Virus record (IMG/VR): IMGVR_UViG_3300025168_000027
Coordinates: 1 to 30,986 of that record
Length of the DNA stretch: 30,986 nt
Source: a virus
Direction: 5' to 3' (one strand)
Below the pieces are notes generated by a model, which did not search any database, was not told where the DNA came from, and saw only the letters and a list, made by a program, of their open reading frames with translations. This document shows positions 6,028 to 15,133 of the stretch, in pieces (positions within the stretch are counted from its first letter, which is position 1; the number at the start of each line of letters is the position of its first letter). Made by a program: the position numbers and the translations under genes.

Positions 6028-7200
6028 ATGAGAAAAAAACAACCCAAGACGTATTACGACCTGATTAACTGCAAAACGAGGATAGCAGTTTTTCAAGGCG
6101 GCACACGTAGTGGCAAGACGTTTTCGATAATGACCGTGCTATGTCAGTGGTGCTATGAGAACCAAAACGCTGGTTACCTCATCACTGTAGTACGTAAGAG
6201 TTTTCCGTCGTTGCGGGCTTCAGTCATGCGTGACTTCTTGTTTATACTTGACAGGGAAGGGTGGTACGACGAACGCAATCACAACAAGACAGAAAACACG
6301 TACTCTCTATTTGGAAACACTATTGAGTTTATTTCGATTGATCAGCCACAGAAAATTCGTGGCGCGAAACGACAATTTTTCTTCGCCAACGAGGCCAATG
6401 AACTGGATTTGGAAAGCTATAGGCAACTAGCCCTACGAACGTCAAACGAGTTAGAAGGCCCAAGTATCATATTGGACTACAACCCTAGTGATGAATACTC
6501 TTACATCTACGACTCAATCATACCTAGAGAAGATGCTAGTTTCTACAAGTCTACATACTTAGACAATCCATTTCTAAACAAGGAGACGATTGACGAAATT
6601 GAGAGGCTCAAAGACACGGACGAATATTACTGGACTGTTTATGGTCTAGGAGAACGAGGAGTTAGTCGTGAGACAATCTTTCGTAGTGACATATATACTG
6701 AGCTTCCAGAACATGCTAAGTTCTTAGCTTGGGGTTTAGACTGGGGCTTTGCCAACGATCCGACAGCTTTGGTTAAGGTGTACGAATACGACAACGCTAT
6801 TTACATTGAGCAATTCTTGTATAGCGGTGGTTTGACTAATAGTGACATAGCAGATAAGATGACCGAGTTAGGCATTACACGTCACGAAGAGGTGATAGCC
6901 GACAGCAGCGAACCTAAGAGTATTGAAGAAATACACAGGATGAATTTTAACATCAAGCCAGCGAAGAAAGGGCCAGACTCTGTACGCATTGGTATAGATT
7001 TGATGCGACGTAAAAAGATATATGTTAAGGAAACAAGCCTTGACGCACAAAAGGAATTTCGCAACTACAAATGGATGACAGACAAAAATGGCAAGGTGCT
7101 AAACACACCTCGTGATGATTGGAATCACTGCGTCGATGCTGTCAGGTATGTATGTTTAAACAAGCTGCTAAGACGAACGGGTAAATACTTTGTACAATGA
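6028..7200 (+). CDS. terL: Terminase large subunit
   Basis: This 390-residue packaging motor has both expected domains. The N-terminal ATPase has Walker A 'GGTRSGKTFS' (about residues 23-32) and Walker B 'QFFFANEANEL', with a coupling segment 'IILDYNPSD'. The C-terminal RNase H-like nuclease has the first acidic motif 'WGLDWGFANDPTAL' (about 236), the second in 'EVIADSSEPKSIEEI' and the third 'DDWNHCVDAVRY' near the end. It uses ATP to drive DNA into the prohead and cuts the concatemer. Length is slightly below the usual 420-550 but all motifs are present. The stop overlaps the next start as ATGA, so tail genes follow in the same operon. Confidence 0.95.
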   Translation: MRKKQPKTYYDLINCKTRIAVFQGGTRSGKTFSIMTVLCQWCYENQNAGYLITVVRKSFPSLRASVMRDFLFILDREGWYDERNHNKTENTYSLFGNTIEFISIDQPQKIRGAKRQFFFANEANELDLESYRQLALRTSNELEGPSIILDYNPSDEYSYIYDSIIPREDASFYKSTYLDNPFLNKETIDEIERLKDTDEYYWTVYGLGERGVSRETIFRSDIYTELPEHAKFLAWGLDWGFANDPTALVKVYEYDNAIYIEQFLYSGGLTNSDIADKMTELGITRHEEVIADSSEPKSIEEIHRMNFNIKPAKKGPDSVRIGIDLMRRKKIYVKETSLDAQKEFRNYKWMTDKNGKVLNTPRDDWNHCVDAVRYVCLNKLLRRTGKYFVQ

Positions 7201-7772
7201 AGATTAAACTTATAATTCCAGAAAGCTATGCTGATATTTCAGTGGCTCAGTACAAGAAGATGCTGGACAAATGGGAGAACAACAAAGGTGCAGAGGCTGT
7301 GCAGAAGGTCCTAGAGGTGTTCTGCGGTGCTGAAAAGGGATTGGTTAACCGAATACATGTCGAGGAGTTAAATAAGATAACACGCGAGCTTACATGGCTT
7401 TTTAGAGAACCTCAACTTACAGACTTCAGTTTGCACCAATCATTTCTAATGGATGGTGTAGAATATGGATTTATTCCAAACATGCAAGAAGTAACTGTTG
7501 GTGAGTTTGCGGACATGGAAACATTCATGGAGGCTGGTATGTATGAGAACATGCAGGAGATGCTGGCATTGCTCTACAGGCCCATTGTAAGAAAGAAAGC
7601 TAAACTGTACGAGATTGAAACGTACAGCCCTAGTCAAATTAAAGTAGATATGATGGGTGAGTGCAAGATGGATGTAGCAATTGGTGCGGTGGTTTTTTTT
7701 TATCGTATCGCCAGTCAATTAGCACAAAGTTTGCAGCACTATTCACCAGTAGTGGCAGCACCGACAAAGTAG
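7197..7772 (+). CDS. Tail assembly chaperone, short form (gpG-like)
   Basis: The unshifted reading gives 191 residues, mostly helical, beginning MKIKLIIPESYADISVAQYKKML, a motif I know from the tail assembly chaperone of Bacteroidota siphoviruses. The centre has 'TVGEFADMETFMEAG' and 'LALLYRP'. In lambda-type phages this protein and a frameshifted longer form coat the tape measure during tail assembly. At 7693-7701 a run of nine T allows ribosomes to slip -1 into the second reading frame. The residues after the slip site in this frame (YRIASQLAQSLQ...) are the short-form tail. Overlaps the terminase stop by four bases. Confidence 0.75.
   Translation: MKIKLIIPESYADISVAQYKKMLDKWENNKGAEAVQKVLEVFCGAEKGLVNRIHVEELNKITRELTWLFREPQLTDFSLHQSFLMDGVEYGFIPNMQEVTVGEFADMETFMEAGMYENMQEMLALLYRPIVRKKAKLYEIETYSPSQIKVDMMGECKMDVAIGAVVFFYRIASQLAQSLQHYSPVVAAPTK
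7693..7701 (+). promoter_or_regulatory. Slippery site for -1 ribosomal frameshift (T9)
   Basis: In the frame of the gene starting at 7197 the codons read GTT TTT TTT TAT. The heptamer T TTT TTT allows both tRNAs to slip back one base, after which translation continues TTA TCG TAT into the open frame ending at 7939. Direction (-1) and gene context match the gpG/gpGT frameshift of long-tailed phages. A T9 homopolymer sequencing error would look similar and cannot be excluded from sequence alone. Confidence 0.7.
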
Positions 7773-7939
7773 CACAGAAGTGGGGGTGGTATGCCATTAT
7801 GTATCAACTAGCTGATGGAGATATATTGAGAATGGAAAGCGTTTCGCGTATATTAATAGAAGAGGCATTCACCTTTTTAGCCTACGAGAAAGATCAAAAC
7901 ATGGCCAATAAAATTAAAATCAATGCAGACAGTAAGTGA
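7700..7939 (+). CDS. Tail assembly chaperone, frameshift extension (T part of gpGT-like fusion)
   Basis: After slippage at the T9 run this frame adds 79 residues to the first 168 of the upstream gene, predicting a 247-residue fusion. It contains 'KWGWYAIMYQLADGDILRMESVSRILIEEAFTFLAYEKDQN', which I recognise as the conserved C-terminal segment of this chaperone family in Bacteroidota phages (KWGWY...LA.GDI...E.....L.E.FTFL.YEK). The frame is open from 7661, but an independent product would begin with unrelated residues, so expression by frameshift is more likely. The fusion should bind the tape measure through this part. The next gene begins inside its end. Confidence 0.7.
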   Translation, partial: LSYRQSISTKFAALFTSSGSTDKVAQKWGWYAIMYQLADGDILRMESVSRILIEEAFTFLAYEKDQNMANKIKINADSK

Positions 7940-8384
7940 CATAAACGATGTATTCGAATCAATTACTGCAAACCACGAGCAGTTAAAGTCGTTTTACACA
8001 CACTCGATTGATGAGGTCGATATTGATAAGCTAACGATTGACAAGTTTCCCTTGCTTTACGCGCAGGTTACAGAGGCCAACATATTAGGGACGCATACAG
8101 AATACACGTATGAGGTTTTTGTAGCTACTGTAGTGTTTGAGGTGCAGCATGATTTTGTGACTCAGGTGTACACAGAGACGTTTGGTATAATGCAAGATGT
8201 CATTGCAGCATTTCATCTATCGCAATCTAACGTAAACAACTTCGTACCGCCTGAATGGTCTTTTGATATGCCAGTAGCGTGCGAACCATTTACCGCCAGA
8301 ATGACAAATAGCCTAACAGGCTGGTCAGCATCCTTTACCATAAAGCTACCAAGCTCAACGAACTTGTGTAATGCCCTCTATTAA
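7923..8384 (+). CDS. Tail completion / head-tail joining protein (candidate)
   Basis: This 153-residue protein has alternating strands and helices: 'FYTHSIDEVDIDKLTIDKFPLLYAQV', then strands including 'YTYEVFVATVVFEVQHD', a helix 'TFGIMQDVIAAFHLSQ' and a final strand segment 'GWSASFTIKLP'. The size, fold pattern and position, between the chaperone and an HK97 gp10-like gene, fit tail-terminator or head-tail joining proteins of siphoviruses. I do not recognise a named family. It overlaps both neighbours (17 and 14 bases). Confidence 0.5.
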   Translation: MQTVSDINDVFESITANHEQLKSFYTHSIDEVDIDKLTIDKFPLLYAQVTEANILGTHTEYTYEVFVATVVFEVQHDFVTQVYTETFGIMQDVIAAFHLSQSNVNNFVPPEWSFDMPVACEPFTARMTNSLTGWSASFTIKLPSSTNLCNALY

Positions 8385-8976
8385 ATATGTCATAGAATTT
8401 GGCGGTAAACTGCACAAGCTAGAATTGTATCGAACGCAGAAACAATTTGATAAATATGCGAAGGCTGTCATAAAACGAGCGCGATCAATACTTGATGAGG
8501 AGGGTAAAAACGCTTCAGGCAATCTGCGTAAATCCATGAACTATGAGTATGCTACGAACAAGAAGCAATTTTCATTGACATTTACTTTTGATGGTGCTGA
8601 TTATTGGGACATCGTAGAGCAAGGTGTACAAGGCGCAGTGAACAACAAGAAAGCACCAAACAGCCCATTTAAGTTTGGTTCAGGTAATGGCCCGAAAGGA
8701 AAGCTTATACCAGCCATTGACAAATGGGTCGTAGTAAAACCGATAAAGGACGCAAGAGATGCAAAAGGTAGATTTATACCACGTAAAAAATTAGTGCGTG
8801 CTATCTCATCAAACATCTATAAATATGGTATTCAACCTACTCCATTTATACGTCCACCAATGCGTATATTGTTTGATAGACACAAAGACAAAATAGCTGG
8901 AGCATTTGCTTCTGATGTGTATCATTTCTTTAAGAAAAATTTACCGCTGAAGTTTAACATTGAATTAGAACTGTAA
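8371..8976 (+). CDS. HK97 gp10-like tail completion protein
   Basis: This 201-residue basic protein has the core of the HK97 gp10 family. There is a helix 'FDKYAKAVIKRARSILDEEGK', then 'ASGNLRKSMNYEYATN' (the G.LR.S turn), a strand and 'ADYWDIVEQGVQG', which corresponds to the 'YA.yvE.Gt' motif. A Lys/Arg-rich middle region and 'TPFIRPPM' follow, the latter matching the usual 'pFlrPA' segment near the C-terminus. Members close the tail or head-tail interface. At about 200 residues it is longer than typical members (110-150). TAATG coupling to the next gene. Confidence 0.65.
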   Translation: MPSIKYVIEFGGKLHKLELYRTQKQFDKYAKAVIKRARSILDEEGKNASGNLRKSMNYEYATNKKQFSLTFTFDGADYWDIVEQGVQGAVNNKKAPNSPFKFGSGNGPKGKLIPAIDKWVVVKPIKDARDAKGRFIPRKKLVRAISSNIYKYGIQPTPFIRPPMRILFDRHKDKIAGAFASDVYHFFKKNLPLKFNIELEL

Positions 8977-10244
8977 TGGCAATTAGCATCACACAACAGC
9001 CTACGCCTAGTTTATTAGGTACAGCCGACAAAATCGTTTACGTCGTAGTAGAACCCACGAATGTGGCAGAACCAAAGTTTCGGTACATCTGCGAAATTAT
9101 CCGTAATTCATCTACGATTGCAATGTTGAAGCAATTACCTAACGGATCACAAGCAGGAGTATTTGATGTGTCGCGTATTTTACAAGCATATGTGTCGCAA
9201 GATTATGAAAAGCACGCTCTTGGCACAACAACCACTGCTCCTAATTCTATGGATGCCTTTACGCTAAAGTTTTATTATGAATACGCGTCCAACGCCGACA
9301 GTGACCCAAACCAATATCCTGCTGCTGCGGTAACAACTACAGACTATGTCGTCAACGGTACATTTACGCCAGTCTTTAATGATTACGATGTAACCAATGT
9401 CAATAATTACTTTTTAGATTCAAGTGACTCCAAGTTTTTATCAGTCTACAATCCCCAAAAGCTAGTTGCGCAAGAAAACGACCAAGGAATTATAGCATTT
9501 ATAAATGGCACAACAAATGCTCCTTGGAACAGTAATCCAGCGTACATCCACGTAAAATATTACGCGAGTGACGGATCGGCATTACAGGCTGATTACTTTC
9601 AAACTAGTCCTACGCCATCTGCGGCTAATTCAGCATCACAATTTCTTTTGTATTTTGGTATTTATCCAGCCAATCTTGAAGTGCAAAATGTTAAACCGTT
9701 GCTTAAACCTTCGCAAAATACAGGGTGGGCTTACTACACAGTACAAGCAGCAAGCAGTACAACTTTAAGCGGAAACGAAACCAGCACTCAATACAAAATT
9801 ACTGGTAAAGGTAAATGCAAATACACCCCTATTCGTTTGGCGTGGTGGAATGAATTAGGAGGCTGGGACTACTACACGTTTTATTCAAAAAATGTACATA
9901 GTCAACGAGTGCAGCGCAGTGACTTTCGTGAAGCTATGGGTAACTCATACAATGCGAATGGCGGTACAATTGATTTTGAGGTCAAGCCATACGAAGGCGG
10001 TTTAAAGGTGAGTAACGTAAAAACCACAAACACATGGCAGCTTAATACCGATGCTGAAGACGAGGATTTTAATAGTGTCGTTGACAGCATTATGAGCAGT
10101 CCCAATGTATTGTGGTATTATCAAAACGCGTGGCGTGGATGCGTAGTCACAGATACAGGTATAGATTTCTTGACTAGCGTTAATGACAAAGGCATCGTTT
10201 ACACGGTTAACATTGAAGAGTCACGATATAAACCCACAATATGA
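8976..10244 (+). CDS. Tail structural protein (distal tail / baseplate component)
   Basis: This 422-residue, beta-rich protein begins MAISITQQPTPSLLGTADKIVYVV and contains 'RLAWWNELGGWDYYTFYSKN', a Trp-rich segment I recall from tail proteins of Bacteroidota siphoviruses, followed by 'QRSDFREAMGNSY'. Its place just before the large tail-tip protein and tape measure, with four-base overlap to the former, suggests the distal tail ring or an adjoining baseplate protein. No catalytic motif is seen. The exact subunit assignment is inference. Confidence 0.6.
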   Translation: MAISITQQPTPSLLGTADKIVYVVVEPTNVAEPKFRYICEIIRNSSTIAMLKQLPNGSQAGVFDVSRILQAYVSQDYEKHALGTTTTAPNSMDAFTLKFYYEYASNADSDPNQYPAAAVTTTDYVVNGTFTPVFNDYDVTNVNNYFLDSSDSKFLSVYNPQKLVAQENDQGIIAFINGTTNAPWNSNPAYIHVKYYASDGSALQADYFQTSPTPSAANSASQFLLYFGIYPANLEVQNVKPLLKPSQNTGWAYYTVQAASSTTLSGNETSTQYKITGKGKCKYTPIRLAWWNELGGWDYYTFYSKNVHSQRVQRSDFREAMGNSYNANGGTIDFEVKPYEGGLKVSNVKTTNTWQLNTDAEDEDFNSVVDSIMSSPNVLWYYQNAWRGCVVTDTGIDFLTSVNDKGIVYTVNIEESRYKPTI

Positions 10245-13060
10245 CTGAGCTACTAGCAAAATCGCAAGATGGCACAGAGACTGTCAGCCTTGACTTAAAA
10301 GACCCACGTATTGAACTGACGTTTGAGATACAGAATAACAGCAAACTATCAGAACGTAGCAGCCCACACAGCCTGAGCTTTAAGTTGCCACGCACTAAGA
10401 AGAACAACAAGTTCTTTAACCATTACCACGAGGTAAACATAGCTGAAGGCACATGGTCAGCGTATAGCGAAACAGTGGTTGAGGTTTATGATCATGGCGT
10501 AGTAATTATGATTGGTGTGCTACAGCTTAATACGGTTGACGCTGATTTATATAACGTCAATGTCTTAGGCACAACTGCTGATTTTTTTAAATCTATTCGC
10601 GGCAAATCATTTGCGGATTTATTCGATTATTTAGACACAGACTTAGACCATGCTTTGACAAATACAAACGTCATAAACTCATGGAATGTAAACAATGACA
10701 TTACAAACGGCACTGTCGGAAATGCCACAGTAGTATATCCATTAATAGACACAGGATGGTTTTTTGAAAGCGGATTAATATTCGTCAACAGCAACTTTAA
10801 CTCACCAATTCTTGTACGGAATTTAAAGCCTGCAATTAAGGTGCAATACCTGCTAAGTGAAATCTTTAAGTTTGCAGGTTACACAACAGAGTATTGCGCG
10901 GAACTGACTAGCGATCGCTTTACAGAGCTTTATATGTATTTGGCTACGGAGCAAAAAGTAGTTGCTACGAGACCATTGTACGGAGCAAAAATTGGACTGA
11001 CTAGCAATATCACTTTACCTGCAAGCACGCCAACATCTTTAGTTACAATTTTAGCGACTAACGAAGTAAATCCGTTTTTTGACCCTGATGCCTTGTTTAC
11101 CACAGGTGTTTTTACAGCTCCATTTGACGGAACGTTTCAGTTTTCAATACAAATGGTACTGTCAACAGCGGCTACTACTGACTACTATTTCTCTTTCAAT
11201 GTAAGTAGCAGCACGCAGTCCTTTAGCAATCAGACTTTAGTTCCAGCATCTGCTAACGCAGGTTATGTTTATACAGGCATTTTTCAGATGGAATGCACAG
11301 CGTCGCAGCAAGTCAATTTTGCCGCTGGCGCAGAATGTTTGTTAGACGTAATAATCAACACGTCAATTGGAAGTGATAGCACGTTTATCAGTGTGCCATT
11401 GTATGATACAGAAAATCCAACAGGTGCAGTTGTAGACATGGCAACGAACATGCCTGACATGACGCTTGATCAATGGGTCAAAGGAATCATAGATAAATAC
11501 AACATCATCCTTGACTATGACATTGACAACCCTACAATTATAAAGGTTGAAACAGCCATTGAGTATTTTCAATCGGGAACAAACAAAGACTGGACAAAAA
11601 AGCTAGATTTAAATAGGCCAACAATTATACAGCCGACTACTAGTCTACAGAAAAAACGTCTGTTGTTTACAGATGCAGAAGGGAAGGACTTTAAGAATCA
11701 ATGGTGGCAACGCAATCATGGTTGGGTTAAAGGTCGGTTTACCTACGAAAACGAGAATGATTTTGCTGTTGATGAAGAAGAAATCGGTGATGTATTTGTG
11801 CCTTTACGGACGGACACGGTTCGCAGTAACGGTCAAGGCAACGATACTGTCATACCAAACGTCTTAATTAGTCGGCAATGGATTAATAGCGAAAATGGCG
11901 CAAAGCAAATTACCAATAAACCGATCTTAGCATTCTATCACAGACTTAAGGATATAGGTAACGGTTACACATGGAATGTAGATGGCACATCTATAACACA
12001 ATACCCATATTTTTCTGTCTATAGCGATACACCAGTTGATGCAGACACAATCAGTTTAAACTGGGGCTATGACTATCCTGATGATGACACTCACCCATTC
12101 GTAAATGGCGTGCCGTTTCTCTTTATGTTTCGTAAGTATTGGGCGAGATACATAAGTAACATTTATGACGACGAAGCGCGTATGATGGAATGTTCAGCGT
12201 ACCTAACACCACAGGACGTAAGAGACTTAACCTTTAATGACAACATATGGTTAGATGATTGTTATTGGCGTGTGTTGTCCGTAACCAATTACGTAGTGAG
12301 CGGTAACCAGCCGTGTAAACTAAAACTGCTTAAGGTTTTAGACAAAGGTGAATGGAATTGTGACCTCATTCCTGACACATACAATACAGACGGAACAGTT
12401 GATTTTGTTTCTAGCGTAGACGGCACGGCACAGACGGCATCGAGGGCTTGTTGTGAACGATTTGGCTATAAGTATGATTCGGTTAATCGCGTTTGTTTTT
12501 ACAAAGCAGTTAGCCCAACAATTGGAGGCAACCCATCAGTTCCAACACCCGAAATATCATCGACATTAAGCGGTGGCGCAACAGATACACCAACACCAAT
12601 TCCAAATAGTTATAATAAGAGCTATAGTGCTACTGACTTTACAGCAAATCAAGTCGAGTTTAGTATGGAGGGATTGAGTACAGGCACTAAATCTGAAAAC
12701 CTAAACATCATTGGAGGAGACGCAAATATTCCAATGCAGCCCAATATGGTTTACACTGTCGATTTAGACATCATAGTCATTCAAACAGGAGGTACAAGCG
12801 GCACGCTAGGTGATGTTGATGCTTTAAAAATGACAGGCGCAGTAAAAACATTCCGAGGTAGTAGCGCAGCTGTAGGAACATTTGACACATTGAGTCATCA
12901 TAGCGATCACAACAACACGCATGGCGTAGCTTGGGCTGTTGTAGGTGGCGGCATACGTCCTGTCACTTTAAACTTAGCAATCACAGGGCAGGCTAATCAT
13001 ATCTTACGGTGGTATGCCAACGTCAAGCTTACAGCAATGAGCGCAATAAAATTCTTGTAA
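10241..13060 (+). CDS. Large tail-tip / baseplate hub protein (Tal-like)
   Basis: This 939-residue protein is the largest of the phage. The N-terminal part (about 1-130) with 'IELTFEIQNNSKLSERSSPHSLSFKLP' and 'VIMIGVLQLN' resembles the hub start of tail-tip proteins of this phage group. The middle (about 260-400) is a beta-sandwich-like insertion with 'TAPFDGTFQFSIQMVL', which resembles C1q/jelly-roll strands. Residues 400-700 return to hub-like sequence ('MTLDQWVKGIIDKYNIILDYD'), and the C-terminal 100 residues are Gly/Thr-rich beta structure. It probably forms the tail tip and contacts the cell surface. The insertion suggests a carbohydrate-binding or stabilising module. Confidence 0.7.
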   Translation: MTELLAKSQDGTETVSLDLKDPRIELTFEIQNNSKLSERSSPHSLSFKLPRTKKNNKFFNHYHEVNIAEGTWSAYSETVVEVYDHGVVIMIGVLQLNTVDADLYNVNVLGTTADFFKSIRGKSFADLFDYLDTDLDHALTNTNVINSWNVNNDITNGTVGNATVVYPLIDTGWFFESGLIFVNSNFNSPILVRNLKPAIKVQYLLSEIFKFAGYTTEYCAELTSDRFTELYMYLATEQKVVATRPLYGAKIGLTSNITLPASTPTSLVTILATNEVNPFFDPDALFTTGVFTAPFDGTFQFSIQMVLSTAATTDYYFSFNVSSSTQSFSNQTLVPASANAGYVYTGIFQMECTASQQVNFAAGAECLLDVIINTSIGSDSTFISVPLYDTENPTGAVVDMATNMPDMTLDQWVKGIIDKYNIILDYDIDNPTIIKVETAIEYFQSGTNKDWTKKLDLNRPTIIQPTTSLQKKRLLFTDAEGKDFKNQWWQRNHGWVKGRFTYENENDFAVDEEEIGDVFVPLRTDTVRSNGQGNDTVIPNVLISRQWINSENGAKQITNKPILAFYHRLKDIGNGYTWNVDGTSITQYPYFSVYSDTPVDADTISLNWGYDYPDDDTHPFVNGVPFLFMFRKYWARYISNIYDDEARMMECSAYLTPQDVRDLTFNDNIWLDDCYWRVLSVTNYVVSGNQPCKLKLLKVLDKGEWNCDLIPDTYNTDGTVDFVSSVDGTAQTASRACCERFGYKYDSVNRVCFYKAVSPTIGGNPSVPTPEISSTLSGGATDTPTPIPNSYNKSYSATDFTANQVEFSMEGLSTGTKSENLNIIGGDANIPMQPNMVYTVDLDIIVIQTGGTSGTLGDVDALKMTGAVKTFRGSSAAVGTFDTLSHHSDHNNTHGVAWAVVGGGIRPVTLNLAITGQANHILRWYANVKLTAMSAIKFL

Positions 13061-13224
13061 TGAGAGACTTTATAAATAATGTTGGTCGTGGCATAGTACC
13101 GACTATTCATTTAATGAACCAGCGTATATATAAGGGTAGCCCTTTGTACAAACAATGGTATGGTCGCTATTCTTTAGACGGCAAGTTGTGGCGCAAAATT
13201 AAACTGACGATAGAAAATGGCTAA
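13060..13224 (+). CDS. Small basic protein between tail-tip and tape measure genes
   Basis: This 54-residue gene starts with a TAATG overlap to the previous stop and ends eight bases inside the tape measure gene. The sequence MRDFINNVGRGIVPTIHLMNQ... is basic, and 'YKQWYGRYSLDGKLWRKIKL' near its end is rich in aromatic residues. No family is recognised. Precise coupling on both sides argues that it is translated. It may be a small tail accessory protein. Confidence 0.6.
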   Translation: MRDFINNVGRGIVPTIHLMNQRIYKGSPLYKQWYGRYSLDGKLWRKIKLTIENG

Positions 13225-14833
13225 ACCGATAAATGTAGAAGCGAAAGTTGTCGCTGAAGTTGAGGACGCGAAACAAAACATCAAAGAGGTCGGAGATGAG
13301 ATTGATTCGCTAAAACGCAAATCCCGAAGCGCAGCAAAAGACAGCTCTAAGGAATTTGGAAACTTTGCCAACTTGTTTAGTGGATTGTTGCCTCGCAACA
13401 TTCAGATGATGATTCGGAAGTTTCAATCAACTCAACGCGCGGTTGGACGTTTAGGTCGTAGCCTGAAATTCCTAAAGGGTGCATTTGCTGGCCTCGGTAT
13501 CGGTTTGTTAATTATAGCTTTAGAATCACTAATAGATAACTGGGAGAAGATTAGTAACCTTCTTACTGGTGTAGACGAAAAGCAAGAGGCTTACAACCAA
13601 CGCATTGAACAAGGTACAAAATCAGTGACGGCTTATGTAACAGCCAATCAGCAATACATTAATACCATTAACGACACCACTGCTAGTGCTGATCTCCGCA
13701 ATCAGGCTTTAGCTACTATGGGTGCGAGGTTGCGAGAAGTTCAAAATTTAGACATTTCAACTGCTGAGGGAGTAGAGCGATTTAATTTGGCTATTGAGCG
13801 TCAATTAGGCTTAGAACGGTTGCAAGCGGAGCAGCAACAAATTCTACAGCGAATTGGAGAGAAGCGTAGCGAGGATGCAGAAGAGGAGTTAAGTTTTTTG
13901 GACATTTTATTATCTAAGAAGGCACGCGCAAAAATCGTCAGCGACAAACAAGCTGACATTGACGAAGAAATCAACGACCTAAAGTCTGATTTTAATTCTT
14001 TAATCTTACAGCAACTGGCAATTGAAGCCAAGCGTACAGCAGAACTAGAACGACAAAACATAGCAGCAACAGAACAACGCAGGCTAGAAGCATTACGTTT
14101 AAAATTTGGTGAGGAGTATGAGAGGCAGCTACGACGGGAAGATGAGGCTGAAGCTGCTGGGGAAGATGATTTTGACCCGATGTTGCAATTTGACATTGAT
14201 CAAGCCAAAGAACAATCCAAGCGTGAACACTATGAACGAAGTTTAGACGACTTAGAAGCATTTTTAGAAGAGCAGACGCAGATGATGCTAGATGCGGACA
14301 GAACAATTAGTGATGCACAGGATAAAACAACAAGAGACAACATAAAGGGGATACAGCTAGAGGGCGCAGCGAGGCAGGCTAAGTTTAGAGCAGCCTTAGA
14401 CATTGCAAATAATCTCGAACGACTGGCAAAAGAAGGGTCAGAAGCACAAAAAGCGTTTGCTATAACTAGCGTATTGTTGTCACAAGCTCAAGCTATTTCA
14501 TCTGCAATTACATCGGCAACTTTAGCAGCGTCAGCTTCTGGCCCACTTGCCCCTATTGTAACTCCTCTGCTTATTGCGCAGATGGTCGGAATTGTCTTAG
14601 GTGGTTTTGCTCAAGTTAAAAGTTTACTAAATCAAGCAGGCGCAAGCACTGGAGGAATTGGTCGAGGTGGTGGTGGTGGCAGTCGAGGTGGTATGACTGG
14701 TGCTTTAGTGCCGCAAGTTAACAATGATCGACAGCTTTCTTTGCCGCATGGTAATCAGGCTTTTATTGTACAGAGCGAACTACAAGGTCAAATGCAAACA
14801 CAAGGAGCTTTAGAAAAAAGGTTACACTTGTGA
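13217..14833 (+). CDS. Tape measure protein
   Basis: This 538-residue protein has the features of a tape measure. There are long helical, coiled-coil stretches (residues 15-90 and 190-390, rich in Gln, Glu, Arg and Lys), a hydrophobic segment 'GAFAGLGIGLLIIALESLI' near 90-110 and a second 'PLAPIVTPLLIAQMVGIVLGG' near 445-465. A Gly/Arg linker (GRGGGGGSRGG) follows, and the C-terminus 'QAFIVQSELQGQMQTQGALEKR' matches the 'a.vV.sdl...q' end common in Bacteroidota tape measures. At about 1.5 angstrom per residue, a general rule for tape measures, it predicts a tail near 80 nm. No lysozyme or peptidase domain is visible. It is the last gene of the tail block. Confidence 0.85.
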   Translation: MAKPINVEAKVVAEVEDAKQNIKEVGDEIDSLKRKSRSAAKDSSKEFGNFANLFSGLLPRNIQMMIRKFQSTQRAVGRLGRSLKFLKGAFAGLGIGLLIIALESLIDNWEKISNLLTGVDEKQEAYNQRIEQGTKSVTAYVTANQQYINTINDTTASADLRNQALATMGARLREVQNLDISTAEGVERFNLAIERQLGLERLQAEQQQILQRIGEKRSEDAEEELSFLDILLSKKARAKIVSDKQADIDEEINDLKSDFNSLILQQLAIEAKRTAELERQNIAATEQRRLEALRLKFGEEYERQLRREDEAEAAGEDDFDPMLQFDIDQAKEQSKREHYERSLDDLEAFLEEQTQMMLDADRTISDAQDKTTRDNIKGIQLEGAARQAKFRAALDIANNLERLAKEGSEAQKAFAITSVLLSQAQAISSAITSATLAASASGPLAPIVTPLLIAQMVGIVLGGFAQVKSLLNQAGASTGGIGRGGGGGSRGGMTGALVPQVNNDRQLSLPHGNQAFIVQSELQGQMQTQGALEKRLHL

Positions 14834-14882
14834 CGCAGGGTATATTTATAAGTAGGAAGCACATCGAAAACTTACAACTTGC

Positions 14883-14914
14883 TTGCATATATGTATAAAT
14901 TTATGTATATTTTG
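14883..14914 (+). promoter_or_regulatory. Possible Bacteroidota promoter upstream of the acidic gene array
   Basis: A -33-like TTG (14883-14885) is followed 20 bases later by TATATTTTG (14906-14914), one base longer than the consensus TAnnTTTG. The element lies in the 97-base gap after the tape measure gene and just before the first acidic gene, where no other signal is visible. The spacing is right but the -7 box is imperfect. Confidence 0.35.
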
Positions 14915-14930
14915 CTATAAAGATAAAAAG

Positions 14931-15122
14931 ATGGATATTTTAGTACACGAACACTGGCGAGATGTAGAGCATGTATTGAAGCTGCATAATCTCGATATGT
15001 TTGTATTACACTATAGGAGCGAGGGTATGGTAGCCTGTGTTGTGGAAGTTGATGACTCGCGTTATGGTCAAGACATCCTTGAGGTATTGAAGGCAAACGG
15101 TTTTGACGCAAACGAATTTTAA
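14931..15122 (+). CDS. Acidic mini-protein 1 of the repeated-junction array
   Basis: ATG 14931 (MDILVHEHWRDVEHVLKLHN) follows A-rich sequence. Upstream in-frame codons encode an implausible Cys/Ile/Tyr-rich stretch and are rejected. The 63-residue product has 13 acidic against 5 basic residues and an alpha/beta pattern, with 'MVACVVEVDDSRYGQDILEVLKANGF' as a strand-helix unit. No family is recognised. It is the first member of an eight-gene array and the only one not preceded by the 17-base junction element. Its stop is the first three bases of junction copy 1. A DNA-mimic or other anti-defence role is inferred from acidity and nearness to ardA. Confidence 0.7.
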   Translation: MDILVHEHWRDVEHVLKLHNLDMFVLHYRSEGMVACVVEVDDSRYGQDILEVLKANGFDANEF

Positions 15123-15133
15123 ACAACAGAGAT

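Noticed and set aside
13801-14196. Minus-strand 131-residue frame opposite the tape measure gene
   Set aside because: Ser/Ala/Arg-rich shadow of the coiled-coil codons on the other strand, with no start signal or family resemblance.
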